The position numbers and the translations under genes were made by a program. DNA of 64,000 nt from NCBI RefSeq assembly GCF_001659605.2, contig NC_035161.2:31481691-31545690 (forward strand), written 5' to 3'. Source of the stretch: Manihot esculenta. Its lineage: Eukaryota > Streptophyta > Magnoliopsida > Malpighiales > Euphorbiaceae. The notes below the pieces were generated by a model that searched no databases, was not told where the DNA came from, and saw nothing but the letters and a program-made list of their open reading frames with translations. This document shows, piece after piece, positions 1-13,500 of this stretch. Position 1 is the first letter of the stretch. The number at the start of each line of letters is the position of its first letter.

Positions 1-473
1 TTGAAACATAAATTTCAATTAATCAAACAATTACAGCAAGAAATCCGCAACTTCACTGAGAGAGAAAGGGGAAAATTCAGCTGTTTCTTTGAAATTCCAA
101 GAAATAGAACTCAACCCGATTTGTGTAATTAGAGAACAGAAAACCCATATTCTAAGAAATCAAACGGAAGTACAGAACTGGTTTTTGCTTGTACTGGAAC
201 TCACCTTATATTCTTCCACAGAGTCAAACCCAAGAACAACATCATCAAGTTTTCCTGTAGATTAATCCATAAAAGGTTAGAAAAGCACAAAAAAAAAATC
301 ACCTTCTCCTACAATAAATTATAAAAAAAAGAAGAAGAATTGAGAGGTTAGAGGGAACCTTGTTTGTCAGGGACGAAGAGGGAAGTAATGATGGCGCCAT
401 AGTTGGTGAGGAGAACACGAATGGTTCCATTATTGAGTTCAAAGAGATGGGTATTGAGGTTTTGGTCACTCAT
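1..473 (-). CDS. Aldose 1-epimerase (galactose mutarotase), 5' part only
   Basis: This is the 5' end of a gene reading leftward out of the window. Exon 1 is 359-473, opening with ATG at 473 (MSDQNLNTHLFELNNG...). It ends at an AG|GT donor. Exon 2 is 205-254, between a CTACAG acceptor and an AAG|GTGAG donor, and gives GKLDDVVLGFDSVEEYK. The phases fit (115 + 50 nt = 55 codons). The segment TNYGAIITSLFVPD followed by DDVVLGFDSVEEY is the N-terminal signature of aldose 1-epimerases, which interconvert alpha- and beta-anomers of aldoses such as galactose. Catalytic His and Glu residues of the family lie further along and are outside the window. From 1 to 204 I see only intron-like sequence. Family assignment is firm; copy number and localisation cannot be judged. 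Confidence 0.86.
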
Positions 474-2100
474 GGCCTTCAGTCGCAGTAATTTGTAGTT
501 AAATGAGAGAATCGTGCGTCATTGGGTCCCAAATATATATGGTTATGTATAGGAGAGCAGCAGACGTCTGTGAGTTGCGCGGAGCCTGTGGAAATCTGAC
601 TAACGAGGTTTCCCATATTTGGATAAGATTACATTACATAATGTTAGGGATATGGCAACTAATATCCTTAACTATATAATATAAAAAAATAATTTTTTGT
701 AATTTATTATTATTTTTTAAAAAAATTATACATATATAGTGATTAAATAACATATTTATAAAATTGAAACATATTAAAATTTACTCTAATCCCCTTTTGA
801 TTGTGCAGGAATTTTTTTTAGTTATTAATCAGGTTGCAAACAAATAAATACAGGTCTAAAATGAAAATGAATCTCTAAAACACAATAAGAGAAGAGAATA
901 TTAAACTCAGATAGAGGTCCACTCAGCTTGAAAGCCTCAAAATCCAATAAATTCAAACCCTAGAGACTTAATTCGGTTGATCCGATACTAAATCTAGAGC
1001 CACCGCTCTTACTTGTGGAGGGATCTACCGTTTATACTAGAAAGAAAAATAATCTGTGACTACACATGCCCCAAAGGCCATGAAGACATACTGAAGAATT
1101 GACGAGAGAGCACAGCCAAGCATCGCCTTCTAAAAATACAAGAGTGACGCAAGATTCAGACAACTCCAATAAAAAAGAACCAAGGTAAGGCACTATCAAG
1201 CATGTAGTCTTCAGATTTAGAGATGAAGCACCAACAGATGGACTACAAGCGATAAACAGATTTTCTTTAGGCAGTTTTCGCCATTTAAGGGATCAGATAC
1301 AGCTAAAGGCGTCGTGAGCGTTTCTGAGAAGTACCATACCACTCTGCATTTGGCAAGAAAATCACTGCAAACTGTAAAGTGCTCTTTTAATTTACATGCA
1401 ATCCGGAAAAAGATCAAGAAAGAAAACAATCCACCGCTTTCTGCACTAAATATACTTGTGGAGAAATTTAAAGTTAAATTTTGTTTTCATTCTAAATAAA
1501 TTGATGAAAAAATATATTTAATTAAATTTTTATATATTTTTTTAATTAAAACCTTTAAGAAACAGAAAAATAAAAAATCAACCGAAACAGAGAATTATCT
1601 TTTGCAAATAATTAGAAGATCATATAAGTCAAAATAAGGCTATATTCACAGAAAAGAGTATCACTTACCCTTTTAAATATTTATAGAGATTTTTTTAATA
1701 ATGATTTAAAAATACATTTAAATAAAAAAGAAATTTAATATTTTTAAACAGTATAATTCACCTTTAGCCAAAAATACTATATAATAGTACTATACAGCTT
1801 TTGTGTTCTATTTTCAAATAAAGCAAACAAGACGATTATTATTTCAATTTAATTACAAATTTCAATAAATCTTTTATTTTTTTTAATAAATTGATTAAAT
1901 TCAAGATCGAGAATCAGTTAATAAAACTATTTTTTAATATTATAAAATTTAAAATTGTATTAAAAATATTTTTTGATAATCTCCCATGAAGATAGTTAAT
2001 AAAATATATTTCTAAGTAATAATTTTAACAATAACATTAATGTGTAATTAAAATATATCTCCCTTTTTTTAAAACTTTAATAAAGCCGAGATTCTCGCAG
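474..2100. other. Intergenic, A/T-rich, no gene recognised
   Basis: Spacer between the divergent aldose 1-epimerase (-) and HMGA-type (+) genes. Roughly 474-620 is less A/T-rich and is probably the epimerase promoter and 5' UTR. The stretch 840-1450 has more balanced base composition than its surroundings and could be a decayed mobile element, but I recognise no domain or terminal repeat. From 1500 to 2090 it is poly-A/T-rich filler. Confidence 0.5.
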
Positions 2101-2153
2101 CAAAAAAGAGAAGGGTTAAACTTGTAATTTGGAGAAATTATAGATTAGAAAAT

Positions 2154-2163
2154 GCCACGTCAT
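2154..2163 (+). promoter_or_regulatory. ACGT-core (bZIP-type) motif upstream of the HMGA-type gene
   Basis: GCCACGTCAT contains CACGTCA, a hybrid of the G-box and C-box cores bound by plant bZIP factors. It lies about 220 bp before the start codon at 2382, close to a GCCGTCGGATC stretch at about 2199-2209 that resembles elements common in plant promoters. Both the position and the function are inferred. Confidence 0.35.
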
Positions 2164-2381
2164 CGATCTAAGAAGGAATAATGTTGACAGAACCATAGCC
2201 GTCGGATCATCAACGACTAGAAAGTTAGTAGCCGTCCATTCTTTTACCAATTTAAGGAGGAGGATGGTGTTGCCCAAATGAATCAACAAACAGTTTCTTA
2301 TTACATTGCTTTCTAGGATTTTCGAAGAATTAAAAGATTTGGACTTTGCAGGAGTTTTCGCACTCTCTCTCTGCAAATCTT

Positions 2382-3107
2382 ATGGCAGCTGAAGAGGGTA
2401 ATAAGCTTCCATCGCTTTCTTCTTACCCTGAGGTACATTCTCATTACTCCCACAAACTTGATTTTCTGCTTTATTTTTCTCCATTCTACCTGATTTGTTT
2501 TTTTTGTTCAGAACCCATTTCCTTGAAGAAGAATTTTATTGTTGAAAATTTGGTAAATTTGTATAATTTGTAATTTGAATAATGGGGTTCTCTGAAGATG
2601 ATTATGGCAGCAATCGCGGGGCTGGATGAGAAGAATGGCTCCAACAAGACATCGATATCAAAGTACATTGAATCAAAATATAGGGACTTGCCAGCAGGCC
2701 ATACCACTCTCCTCTCTCACCACCTTAACAGAATGAAGAGTACTGGAGAGCTAATCTTTTGGAAAAACAACTACATGAAGGCAGATCCCAATGCACCTCC
2801 AAGGCGCGGCCGAGGTAGGCCTCCTAAGCCTAAGGTTCCATTGCCACCAGGGATTGTTGTGTCTACTGCCAGACCCAGAGGCCGTCCACCGAAAGACCCA
2901 AATGCACCCCCAAAGCCACTGAAGCCAAGGCCTACACCTATTGGAAGTGGAAAGCCAAGAGGAAGGCCACGCAAGATTGCACGGTCCATGGAGGAAACCA
3001 ATGGGTTTACCACTACCATAGTAATGGCAATGGCGACTGGCAGGCCAAGGGGTAGGCCTCCAAAGGTGAGGCCTGCTTCCATGACTGAAGTCAGTGTTCA
3101 AAACTAG
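2382..3107 (+). CDS. HMG-Y/HMGA-type protein: linker-histone H1/H5 domain plus AT-hooks
   Basis: Two exons, 2382-2432 and 2598-3107, joined in phase 0 across a 165-bp GT-AG intron, give 186 aa. The N-terminal part (about residues 13-80) is an H1/H5 globular domain: YPEMIMAAIAGLDEKNGSNK, then ISKYIESKY and a run of hydrophobic, Leu- and His-containing residues. The C-terminal half is rich in Pro, Arg and Lys and carries at least four AT-hook cores of the type RGRPPK or RGRPRK, spread between about residues 88 and 180. Plant proteins with this layout are nuclear, bind the minor groove of A/T-rich DNA and shape chromatin at promoters. The length matches the plant family (about 180-200 aa). The start is the first ATG in frame with the domain and follows a short 5' leader. 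Frames on the opposite strand here are shadows caused by the repetitive Pro/Arg codons. Confidence 0.93.
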
Positions 3108-4599
3108 GCCACCTTCTTACAGTAGAGAGACAGTTGTAGTTGCTGGACTGACTTGTGTTGTAGAATTTGGTGTGTTGTGTGTTGATGTTTGTGCGTGCAC
3201 GGCTTGTAATTGCCTGTAGGATTAGATGGATGTAGTTGTTGTTGTTGATGTTGATGAATCGAGTTTAGGTCTTAATTTAGTTTGTAGATAATAATCTTAA
3301 TCTAACAGCAACAACGGTTTCGCATTGTTTAGTCTGTGATGTGATTTTGTAGGTTTCTGGCATTCTGTGGATGGAACTGTTTTGGTCGTATCAATGTTTT
3401 TCCTGTTACAGTCAGAAACACCTCACGGCTAGCTCGAGATAGGAAAAATTATGAAATGCAATATACAACGGATAAATATTAATCATTGATTAAGTAGTAT
3501 TTACATGGAACTTATTTTACCATACAAAACATACATGGATTGTATGATAAAACTTTTCTTAAGCAAAAGACTAGCATCAATAAAATAAAGTTCATGGAGG
3601 ATGGAAAATTTTTTATTAAAATATTGAATTTACTCTTGCTGGATAGATATATGAAATTTCAATTTTTTATTCAAATTTACCTTTAAACTACTTAATGTAT
3701 AATTTAGGGGCTTATCGGGATTTTTAAGTATAAATTATATTATATTTAACTTATTTATACAAGGATAAAATTTGATGTTTTTACTCTTATCGTATAGCGT
3801 AGAGAAAATGTAGTCTTGTTGATGAAAATTTTGATGTGCTACAAAAAATTTCAAAAGAACGCCATGACTGAGTTCGTAGCTTTTCTTGGAGCCAAAATGT
3901 CTTGGAATGGCCCAATCATCATAACAGGGGTTTCGATTTCAAACATTTAAAGTAAGGGGAGTATTTTAAATTCAAAAACTAAAGAAATGATAAAGGTATC
4001 CTTGCCATCATTTTACTTTTTCTATTTTTATTTATTCCCTCAAAGATATACAAACATTTTACTTATTATAGGCATTTAGCAGTTGTGCCACACTCCAGTA
4101 AATCACTGTTTTTTAAAGACTACGACAGGGTTTTGTTTTGTGTCTCAATCTAATCCACTTAATAACAGTTAAGATGCTAAAGATCTACGTTGGTAATAAT
4201 TGCTCTCTACAATCAAACTTCCATTCCGCCATCAAGCACCATTTAGGCAGTCATTATTTCTAACAACGTCAGTCTTGAAAGATTAGGGAATAATTATATG
4301 TCTATAAATTGAATAATTGCAGATTTCTCCTAAAACTCATGTCCCTGGAAAATTACTTACAACTATCGCCCTGTCTGATCTTGGAAAGAGTCAGGCATGG
4401 CTACTACTGCTAAATAATATGTAGATCAAAATGGAAGGGGAAAAAAAAAAAGACCTGTGATTAGCACAATATTACACCACCATATTGAAGCCTTGTCTAC
4501 AGTAAAATACAACGGGCTTCACTTGCTGATAAACTTGAAAGATTATACCTGAAACTGGTACCCTGAGAACCATCATGTGATAGATGCAAGTTGGTAGTG
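3108..4599. other. Convergent intergenic spacer and 3' UTRs
   Basis: The first 200 bp or so (TG-rich, with several tgttg repeats) is probably the HMGA-type 3' UTR. The last 200 bp before 4600 is probably the 3' UTR of the leftward RAD4 gene. Between them the DNA is A/T-rich and I recognise no gene or repeat. Confidence 0.5.
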
Positions 4600-7500
4600 C
4601 TATAATTCCTCCACTTGGACCGAAAATCCACAGTGACACCGCTTCGTCTTCACTGAAATCTCCTCATCAAATCTCTCTTCTTCTACCAAAAATACATGCT
4701 CATGATCTTCAGTTTGATCTACTGGAGGAACTTCAGATACAGTATTCTGTGCGTCTTCTTTTTGGCATCCCCGGGATTGCTTTCGAGGTTGATTACTATC
4801 ATGTACATCTGATTTGTAATTTTTATCTTGGATGTTGCTTGACATTTGCAACGAACTGTTTGCATAACAGTTTTGTAACCTTTGTCGAGTTATGCCAGAC
4901 GAAAGAAGTTGATACCACCTAGAGATAGCTTGTGCTTCATATCTTTTCTTTTCTTCGGTCTCTCTTCTCTCTTCTTCTTCAGCATAAGCCTGGAAAACAA
5001 TAAATTTTCAGATTGAACTACTTCGTGCAGGACTTGGTATAAATTGCACATAAAAAAACTGCATCTTGTCACTGGTTGGAAAAAAGATCAGGATCATAAA
5101 AAATAACTACAGACTAAAGCAGTACATATAGACTACGGAAAAAAGTTACTGATATTATCATAGAAATAGAAAAGCAACCATACAATAAGTTCACACCATT
5201 TGGCTTACTTCTCAATTTCCCAATCAAATTTGAGATTAAAAAAATACACTGAAAGTTGATGATAAATCAACTGAAAAAGTACCCACTGAAGGCACAGCAT
5301 GCTGATTCAATTTGATGCTTCTCAAGTCCAAAATGCTAAATCATCCACAAAGGAGCATGTACATTTACCTCTAAAATGGCATCCTTGAACTCAGCACACA
5401 CCACAATGCCCTCAAAGACAGGAAAAGATCGGCCATTTTTGAATTCAAAACCAACCATGGCAGGTGCATAGTCAATTTCCAATTTCTTAGCAACATGAAA
5501 TACCCTTGGAAGTCGCAAGTGCACTGTCCCAGGTGGCACACACTTCTCAGACCACACGTCAACTTGACCACGCTCATTCTGAAGTCCAATTCAAATTGAT
5601 CAGCAAGTAATAACTAATAATACAGCATACAGATATGCTTAGAATAAATAAACACAAAACCAAATGAAACTAAATCACATTGGTTAAATAAACTTAGATT
5701 GAAGTGCATTGTGTATTCTGAAATGGCTCCAAAAAGGTCTAGCATATTTACATGTCATATCACTGCTTATCCAGACAAATGCTATCAAAATAACAAAGTA
5801 TGAGTAAGCCATTGGACGAAATTGACGTACCTCCACTGTCCGTTCACAACTCCTTTACACCAAAACCAAAATAAGAATCTATATGCAATAAGCTGTCAGA
5901 TAATTTCTACAATTAAGCTTGAATGAATTTTTTAATTTCTAAGTTCTAACATATCCATGGTTATATGAGTTCCTTAATACCATATCAAATCAAGCAATTC
6001 AACTATTAGTGAAAATGAACTTATGGTGCTATTCAAACAAATAAATGTTGGGAAGAAAAGAGTCGAACAATTTTAAATTCTCCAAAATCCCTTTTTCTAT
6101 CAAATATATATTAGATATGCATAAACATGCTAATTTCCAGGAAAAGGACAGAAGAAAAGAACTTGATTGCTCAGGGTACAGAAAAATAATTTAAAAAAAT
6201 GAAAATGAAAATGAAAAAAAAGTGGATAAGATAAAAGACCATGATTTACAAACTTATTTCAGCAATGCGGAATGCAAGTGTGGAATGTATCTTAGAGGAA
6301 CATCATGTGAATTCACCTTTGGCACAATCCCATTTACAGCATGTGGGAGCTGCAAGGGTTCTAGTTGCCATTTCCCATAAAGTTCAATAGTTCCTCTAGG
6401 CTCGGCCCCATCATAATCATCATCTTCTAAAAGTTTTACTTTCTTAAGCTTTCCAGATTGTCTCAACACCTGTAGGAAATAAATTACTTTTACAACCAAA
6501 TTACAATAGAAAACTCAACTACCTAGTTAAAAAATAAATCTAAACCACAAATGCAAAATCATCCAGGCTGAACCTTTGCTGGAAGTTCGCTGGATTTAAC
6601 CTGCAGCCCTTCACGCAACCATCTTTCTTTTGTTTTGAGCGTTTGCACACAAGCACGGGGGTAAACTGGATGTCCAGAACAAAAACCCAGAGTGGGACCT
6701 CTGGGATGCAGTATCTGGCACCTTGTAAGCCACCTTTCAATAGCATAAAGTTGATGATTTTTATAGGCCTGAAAAGAAAATGAAAAGTTCTATAATGTTT
6801 ACAAACCAACTTAGAGATAGTATTAATTCTCCATATTGATCACTATACCAGCTGATTAGTGGGCAGAGGCTCAGTTAGTGCCCTAGTTTCCAACTCCACA
6901 TCCTCAAGAGAGTTTCTAGTAGCAACAGAAGAATTCCTCTCAGAAGATTCTATATCAATGTTCCTCTCAGCTACTTCAGGCCCTTCCAAGGAGAGTGATT
7001 TCTCAGACAAGTTAGCATGCATTAGAAAACTGCCCCATGTGGGATAATCAGACACACTTGATTCTTTTATATAGTCATTTTTTTAGGCATCAATGTGGAG
7101 CACTTTTCAAATGGATTGTACCTCCAGTTGCTCCAGACTCTAGCCCCCTCAATGGGGCCAACACTTCGTCCCACCAATCTGAGTTAACACGTTGTGGCGC
7201 TATCTTGTACCACTTCATACAGTATCTGCAGTAGTGAAATAGTAGTAATATATGGGTATTATACAAGCTAATGATTTCCAACAAATCCCTATATTACCAT
7301 ACTAAATGTACAGTATTTATGAACAGCAAGCACCAAATATGCAAGTCCAGTTGTTCTTCTCTATAAAAAGGGCCTTCGAAGGGAGTTGAAGGGAGAAAAA
7401 GGAAAAACGCAAAAATCTGTCATTTTCCCAGGTCATTCTTCTTCCAAGAAAACCCCGTATCTCAGTGAATCATGCATCAAGCAACATGAACACTAAAAGA

Positions 7501-10500
7501 TTCAAAGTGCACTATTTCACTAAAGCAGATCAATGTTTATATAACTAGATATGAATGCCCTAGGAAACTTTAGCTCAAGTGACAAGGGAAGGATATGGTG
7601 AAGGTTGCAGTAGGTCTCATGTTCAAAAGTTACCAATCGAAGAAACGAATTAACCAACAGAAAACATAAATGCTCTTTCTGAATGAAGTTCATATATTCT
7701 ATTAATGCAGTACCAGTCAAGGAAAATTATTTTAGGAATTATTTTGATTTAGCTTTTTATTGTAAAATTAGGAAATTTAGGTTTATACTATTTACAAAAT
7801 TTAATATATTAAATATTTAAGAATTCAGTTATTCAAATTTCCTAGTTAGTGTTGCTTTGGTACTCCTAACTAGGGTTGGTTTAGTATTTTCTTATTTAGG
7901 AGTTTCAATCCTACTACTTGTAATACTTGTTATCATATTATAAGTTTAGAAGACTAGTTATCATATTATAACTACTTATGCCATCAAGGTATTTTAATAG
8001 AGCTTATTATAATTATTATTGACAATTGAGAATTAATAAGAATTTTGAGTATTTCATTCATTTCCCTTTTGATTGTTTGAGTGGCTCTACATCAATTTTG
8101 TATCAGAGCAGGTTCGATAGAGATTTCTTAATTCTCCCTCAAACTATGAGGCAGTTTTCAACCACCGAAATGCAATCAGCTTGTTAATTTTTTGTTGATT
8201 TTCTTGGAGTCCAACAATGTAATTTTAGAGTAAAGAGTTAACATCACTTGCAATTTGCAAGGAAACAGCTTTTCTAGTGAAACAGTCACTTTACAACTAA
8301 AAGACAACAGTGAAACTTTCCTAGTGGTTAAGACAATCCTACAGCCAACTTAATGTCAATCTTAAGTTCGGCAGCCGTTCTCCTAAAAGATGGGAAAAAA
8401 AGAACTTTCGTAGGAATGGGAGATACATAGACATTCAACAAAAGTTACCAGATTTTCAATCCCACAACATTCAATTTTGCAAGCAGTAGCAGATCTTTCC
8501 CATGGTGCAGGAATTTGCAGGAAAAAAAAATCCGGTGTTTTTGAAGATTACCTCTTTTCTTTAACAACTAGATTATGGGAAAGATGAAATTCAATGATAA
8601 CAAGATTAAATCTATTTAAGGAAGGTACAAATAGATGACATACATTATTTGTGGGATTCACAGAGGTGTTTAATATCTTCATCCTGACTTATTGTAACTT
8701 ATTTTATGAATTTTGAACTATCAAACAACTTTACAAGTTAGGGAGAGAGAAATTGAAGCACGTAAGGAGGAATATGTTTCAACAAGCATATTAAAAACTT
8801 CATTTATTCAACAGTAATTAAATTCTAACTACTTAGCTTATGATGCTAGCTCAAATATTCAACTTCAAGAAAAATCTAAAGAAAAAGGTGAGCAGACCTT
8901 CAAGACTCCTCTGGATAGGTTGAAGAAGATGTCATTGCAACTCAAAAAAAGCAAGTCAAGAAGAACAGTTGGAAAATTTTGGAGCAACCAATTCGGAGGA
9001 AAGGTTGATGAGAGTGAGAAAGAAAAGTTTTTGAGTAATCTTTCCTGGGAAAAAACACAGACCATTGAGAAGACAAAGGAAATTAAAATTTTATGCTATT
9101 CTCTTGTTCCTAGTGAAATGAAGAACGTTTCAATTGCAATATTGATTTTATCTGTTCAAATGTTCATGAAGATGTAAAGGAAAGAATGAAGTTCACCGTT
9201 TCAATCTTATTGCTAGTGTCGAAGAAGATAGAGTTAATTGATCTCCAAATTAAGTTCTTGATTCTCAAACAACTAAATTTAGGAATTATTTTGATTTAAT
9301 TTTCATTGTACAATTAGTAAATTATGTTTCTATGACTTACAAAATTTAATTAGGAAGTAGTAAATTAAGTATTTAGAAATTCTGTTGTTTGAAATTTCCT
9401 AATTACAATTGGTTTCTCATTTTGGAGTTCTTAATCTTAATATTAGCAGGAATATTTATTATACTATAAGTACCTACATCATCTACATATGTTAGTAGAG
9501 CTTATTATGATTATTAATGACAATTGAGAATTAATAAGAATTTTGAGGATTTTATTCATTTCCCATTCGATTGTTCTGCAGCTTCTACATCATATATATA
9601 TAAACCATACGTGTGATTATGCATTAGAATTGCAAATGCAAAGAAATTGGAGGATGTAAAACCTGCGGGTTACATCTTTGGCACCATGCCCAGCAAAAGC
9701 AACCACGTATCTCAAAGATGTTTTACATGCAGCAGCTGCAGCTTCAACCTTCTGTTCTCCATCTATAATAGCATTTACCACATCTACATGCACCCACTTT
9801 CCTGTCAAATTCTCTCCACTGCAGTATACTTCTGCCCAATACAGAGGAGATCCTATTTTTTGTGATCCAACTGCAGTTGAGATTCCATGGGAGGGAGATC
9901 CTTCACTTGCAATTGTTTTAATTCTTTTAAGTGGAGAAGCAATCTTTGATGAATCACTGGTCGAGCTTCTCACATCTGATCTCATGCTACTCTGAGGAGT
10001 TGTAATTCCTGTTGCGAACATGGCCATTTGAATCTGCATTTCAAACTCAAGATCACCCTTCCTCTTTGAACCCTGACATTTTGGGCTAGAGCATGATTCA
10101 GAGACCCTATCCTGAGCCTCACACGAAAATGTATCTGTTGTTTGATTTTTCAATTCAATTGTGTCAGGGGGATCCTTAGAACAAGTTTGCTCACCCCTTG
10201 GATAGCTAATTTTACTTTTCCAAGGAAGCTTTGAAGAAGTTTCACACATATTGTTTTTTTCATTGTAAGAGAATGATTCAACAGGTGGAGTGATAAACTC
10301 TCTTTGTCTATTTACCATCAACGTTGAATTATTGAATATCCCACTGTGCACTCTGCTTTTATCTTGACTTGAGGATTCACATCTATCAACACTCGGTTTT
10401 AAGGAGGCAACATCTAGAATGGACACAAACCTGAAAACAAGCATACCTTAAAACATTTAGGTTTTTAAATATCCACCCTCAACATAAAACAAAATGCACT

Positions 10501-13500
10501 GATGACTCCTAAACAACACAGAACAATAATTTAAAACCTTTAGAAGAAAAATAACAGAAAAGTAGATATAAACTCTTTTAACAACTAAATATTTTCATAA
10601 AAAAGAAGCAAAGCAAAGAAGCATAGATGAAAAATATTCTATAATCAAGATTGACACATAATGTCAGATTTGGCAAAAAGGTTTAAGGAACACAATAGTC
10701 ATTTTTCATGTAAAAGTGTTGGTAGTGTCAGATACAAATACAATATAATTACATGATCTAAATGTGATGTAAAAATTACTAAGAGAAACCTGAATATGGC
10801 ACAACATAAATCCATTTAACTTGAACACAGCCTAATGATTCTTTAGAATATATCAGTAAATGATCATTTTAAATCAATTTGACTTGGATATAAACACAGC
10901 AGGCAGCGTGACACAAAATCTCCAATCTGAATTACCACCCACAGTAGAGTACACCAACATGATTCTACAAGATCATGGGTAAACCTAATAAAAAATAAAT
11001 GCAGTAAATCAGGCATAGTGACCTATAAATTAAAAAGAGAATAATAAAAAAAGCCTAATCCTGTAAGAAAAAAAAAAGAAAAAAAGAAGCAACCTCAGGT
11101 CCTGAGAACTATGTTATATACATTAAAATATGTAGCATGACATAGAAAATTAACAACAGTTAGATGCTTTCATTTCTTACATACTTATATTTAGATATAC
11201 ATAAAAAAATCTGAAATGATCATGAGGCTCTTGAAGATATTTAAAGAAACAAAATGTAAAACCACTAAAAATATTCCCAACTTATACATAATTAAGCATT
11301 TACTAAGAGTAAAATATATTGTTAATAACCCCTTTTTTTCTATTTTTCTTACTTCCATGTATGCAATAGTTAAAAAAAAAATCCCATACGATAATTGACA
11401 ACCACAATTACATATTGATTACCCAATTATCTGATCTCCTAGCAGCTATTGCACCATAAAATTGGATGCAGAATCATGAAGCCAATAAAGTACTTAGGTG
11501 AATCAAATTTATGTGTTGATATGACAGGTACAAAGATCTCTTACTTCCCATTGAAATGGCCAGATAAGGAATGGTATCAGAAACAAACAAAGAAGTCAGT
11601 AATGATTTGAACTCTAAGAGAAAGTTTTCACAGCCTGGATTTTCATCTGAGTGGCCAACATTTGATTCACAAATCCAAAAATTTGACCTATTAAAACTAG
11701 ATAAAATGATAATAACCATTATCACAATATACCATTATCAGCTCTATTATAATACTGTACCGAGTTGTAAGCTTCAAAGCTCTGAATAGCGCCACAAACA
11801 AAGCAGTAATCTGCAAAAACAAGAAAGTAAGATTTACCTATTACAATATTGACTAGTATACTCATATGTGACATGACTTTGATTCACTCGCATCTAAACT
11901 TGCAGCTTTTTTTCTGATTATACATGAGAAGTGAACCAGATGGTTATATGATGTAAATAACAAAATTACAGAAACAAGCCAAGGATCCTGTAGAAACAAT
12001 AAATGCATGTCAAATCCAATTGCATGCACAGAGATGAAAAAAGTATTGGAGAAAACTAACTAAAATCAACCCAAAAAATATGCACATCAAGCAGAACCTG
12101 GAGGAATCCGTCAGAAGAAGTTGCACGCACAACTCATAATATACTACTTCACTGTTTCACAATTCAAGATCAGTTTAGTCCAAGTAACAGGCTTATGAAC
12201 ATTAGATAAAGAGCACTGGCATCTTGACAAGTTGCAAAATTGCAAGTTTTTTACATGCTGTCTGTCACATTAATTATGAGTTCAAACATATGAGATGGAG
12301 CATTCAGAGAACTGAATCTATCATATTAGAGCTTATTAGGATCTGCAGATCTCCCTAACAGGAATCTAACTCAACCTATCCTGGTTGAAATTTGACTATT
12401 TCAGCAAACTAGGGATTTTCACACCATCACTTCCTTCTTCATTCTCTTCTTCTTTTAGGTAATATTAGGTAGGATCTATGAAACTGAAGGCAATCAGGAA
12501 TGGATGGAACAAGCTACTTCTTGAATAACTCTAATGGATTAGCTATGTAGAAATGTAGCTGCACTTTTCTTATTAATATTATTCCCCACCTCCCTTCTAG
12601 CTATTGAGTTTATTTACAGATTTAACAGCATCTGCACCTGCAAATGCCAAATGCTTTTGATCTATCTTACTAGGAATTCAGCATTAGGTTTGTTTCTGGG
12701 GTCTGAGTCAAGTCTCAACTGTTCTCCAAAATTTTCAATTCTTCCCATTAAGATTTAATTTAAGTAACAAAACATCATGTACCCATGTACAGTTATCTGT
12801 CTAGGTATCATATAATATAGTGAAGAATCAAAGTAAGCGAGCAAATTAAATGGAGCTCATTGTTAGAAACCTCCAAGAATTCTTTTTAATATAAGGAATA
12901 GACAAAATGGTTGAAGCTTAAAGTGAGAAAAAAAAAATCCTATATGCAACAGTTATTCAAGACACAAAAATTTACATCAAATGTGGTAATGGAAAATCCC
13001 AAAATGTTGAAGAAGATTGTATAACATATCAGAAAGCTACCTCGTCTGGAGTTCCCTCACGAGTTTCAAGTGCAAAGGCCAAAGCTTTCTGAAATGATCT
13101 CTTCTCACTGGCACAGCTTCTAACATGAAAGTTATTATGAAACTGCAAGTTTTGCACAAGTACAATAAACAAAATAGAGCTAGTGATAATAATGAAATAC
13201 ATCCTCAGAAATCTGGTCCTACTGAATAACATAACAAAACTTACCCAGCTAACAAGGGGAGACAAAGCATTAGCAGAAAGTTTTGGGACCCCCGATACCT
13301 TCAACAAGTGTGATGGTAGGAGAGAGAGTAAAGAGGCCTGCCATCATCAATAATTTTTGTAGATATAAGAAAATATTTTTAATCACTTTCTGCTTATTTC
13401 ACTATAAAATTACAAATAGCTGAACACCAATTTCATTTTCCTGTAAAGACTACCACAGCTCTAAAGTACTATTATGTTGAATTTGAATAAGGAATCTTGA

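Larger units (their letters stand above)
7731..9592 (+). mobile_element. Small non-autonomous LTR retroelement (TRIM/LARD-like)
   Basis: Two diverged direct repeats, 7731-8094 and 9278-9592, share long blocks in the same order: TTTAGGAATTATTTTGATTT at the start, then ACAAAATTTAAT, a block of 20 or more bases around gacaattgagaattaataag, and CTACATCA at the end. Directly after the first repeat comes TATCAGAGCAGGTTCGATAG (about 8101-8120), a primer-binding site of the initiator-Met tRNA type. This orients the element on the + strand, antisense to RAD4. The 1.2 kb interior has no protease, RT or integrase. Only a short Lys/Glu-rich open stretch (about 8920-9174) is seen, which might be a gag remnant. 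The ends do not show a clean TG...CA and I found no target duplication, in keeping with an old insertion. Confidence 0.72.
7226..9662 (-). other. Large RAD4 intron 6 hosting a retroelement
   Basis: A 2.4 kb GT-AG intron between the exon ending in the CGCAG|GT donor (9663/9662) and the exon starting after CTGCAG (7226/7225). The neighbouring RAD4 introns are mostly 70-1,250 bp. Most of the extra length (about 1.86 kb) is the small LTR element at 7731-9592, which lies on the opposite strand to the gene. Confidence 0.8.

Noticed and set aside
2751..3101. Minus-strand frames of 103-116 codons opposite the HMGA-type gene
   Set aside because: Shadows of the Pro/Arg/Lys-rich coding strand; no splice or domain evidence.
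8920..9177. 85-codon frame in the RAD4-intron element as a separate gene
   Set aside because: It lies between the paired LTRs, is low-complexity Lys/Glu-rich, and is better read as element interior.
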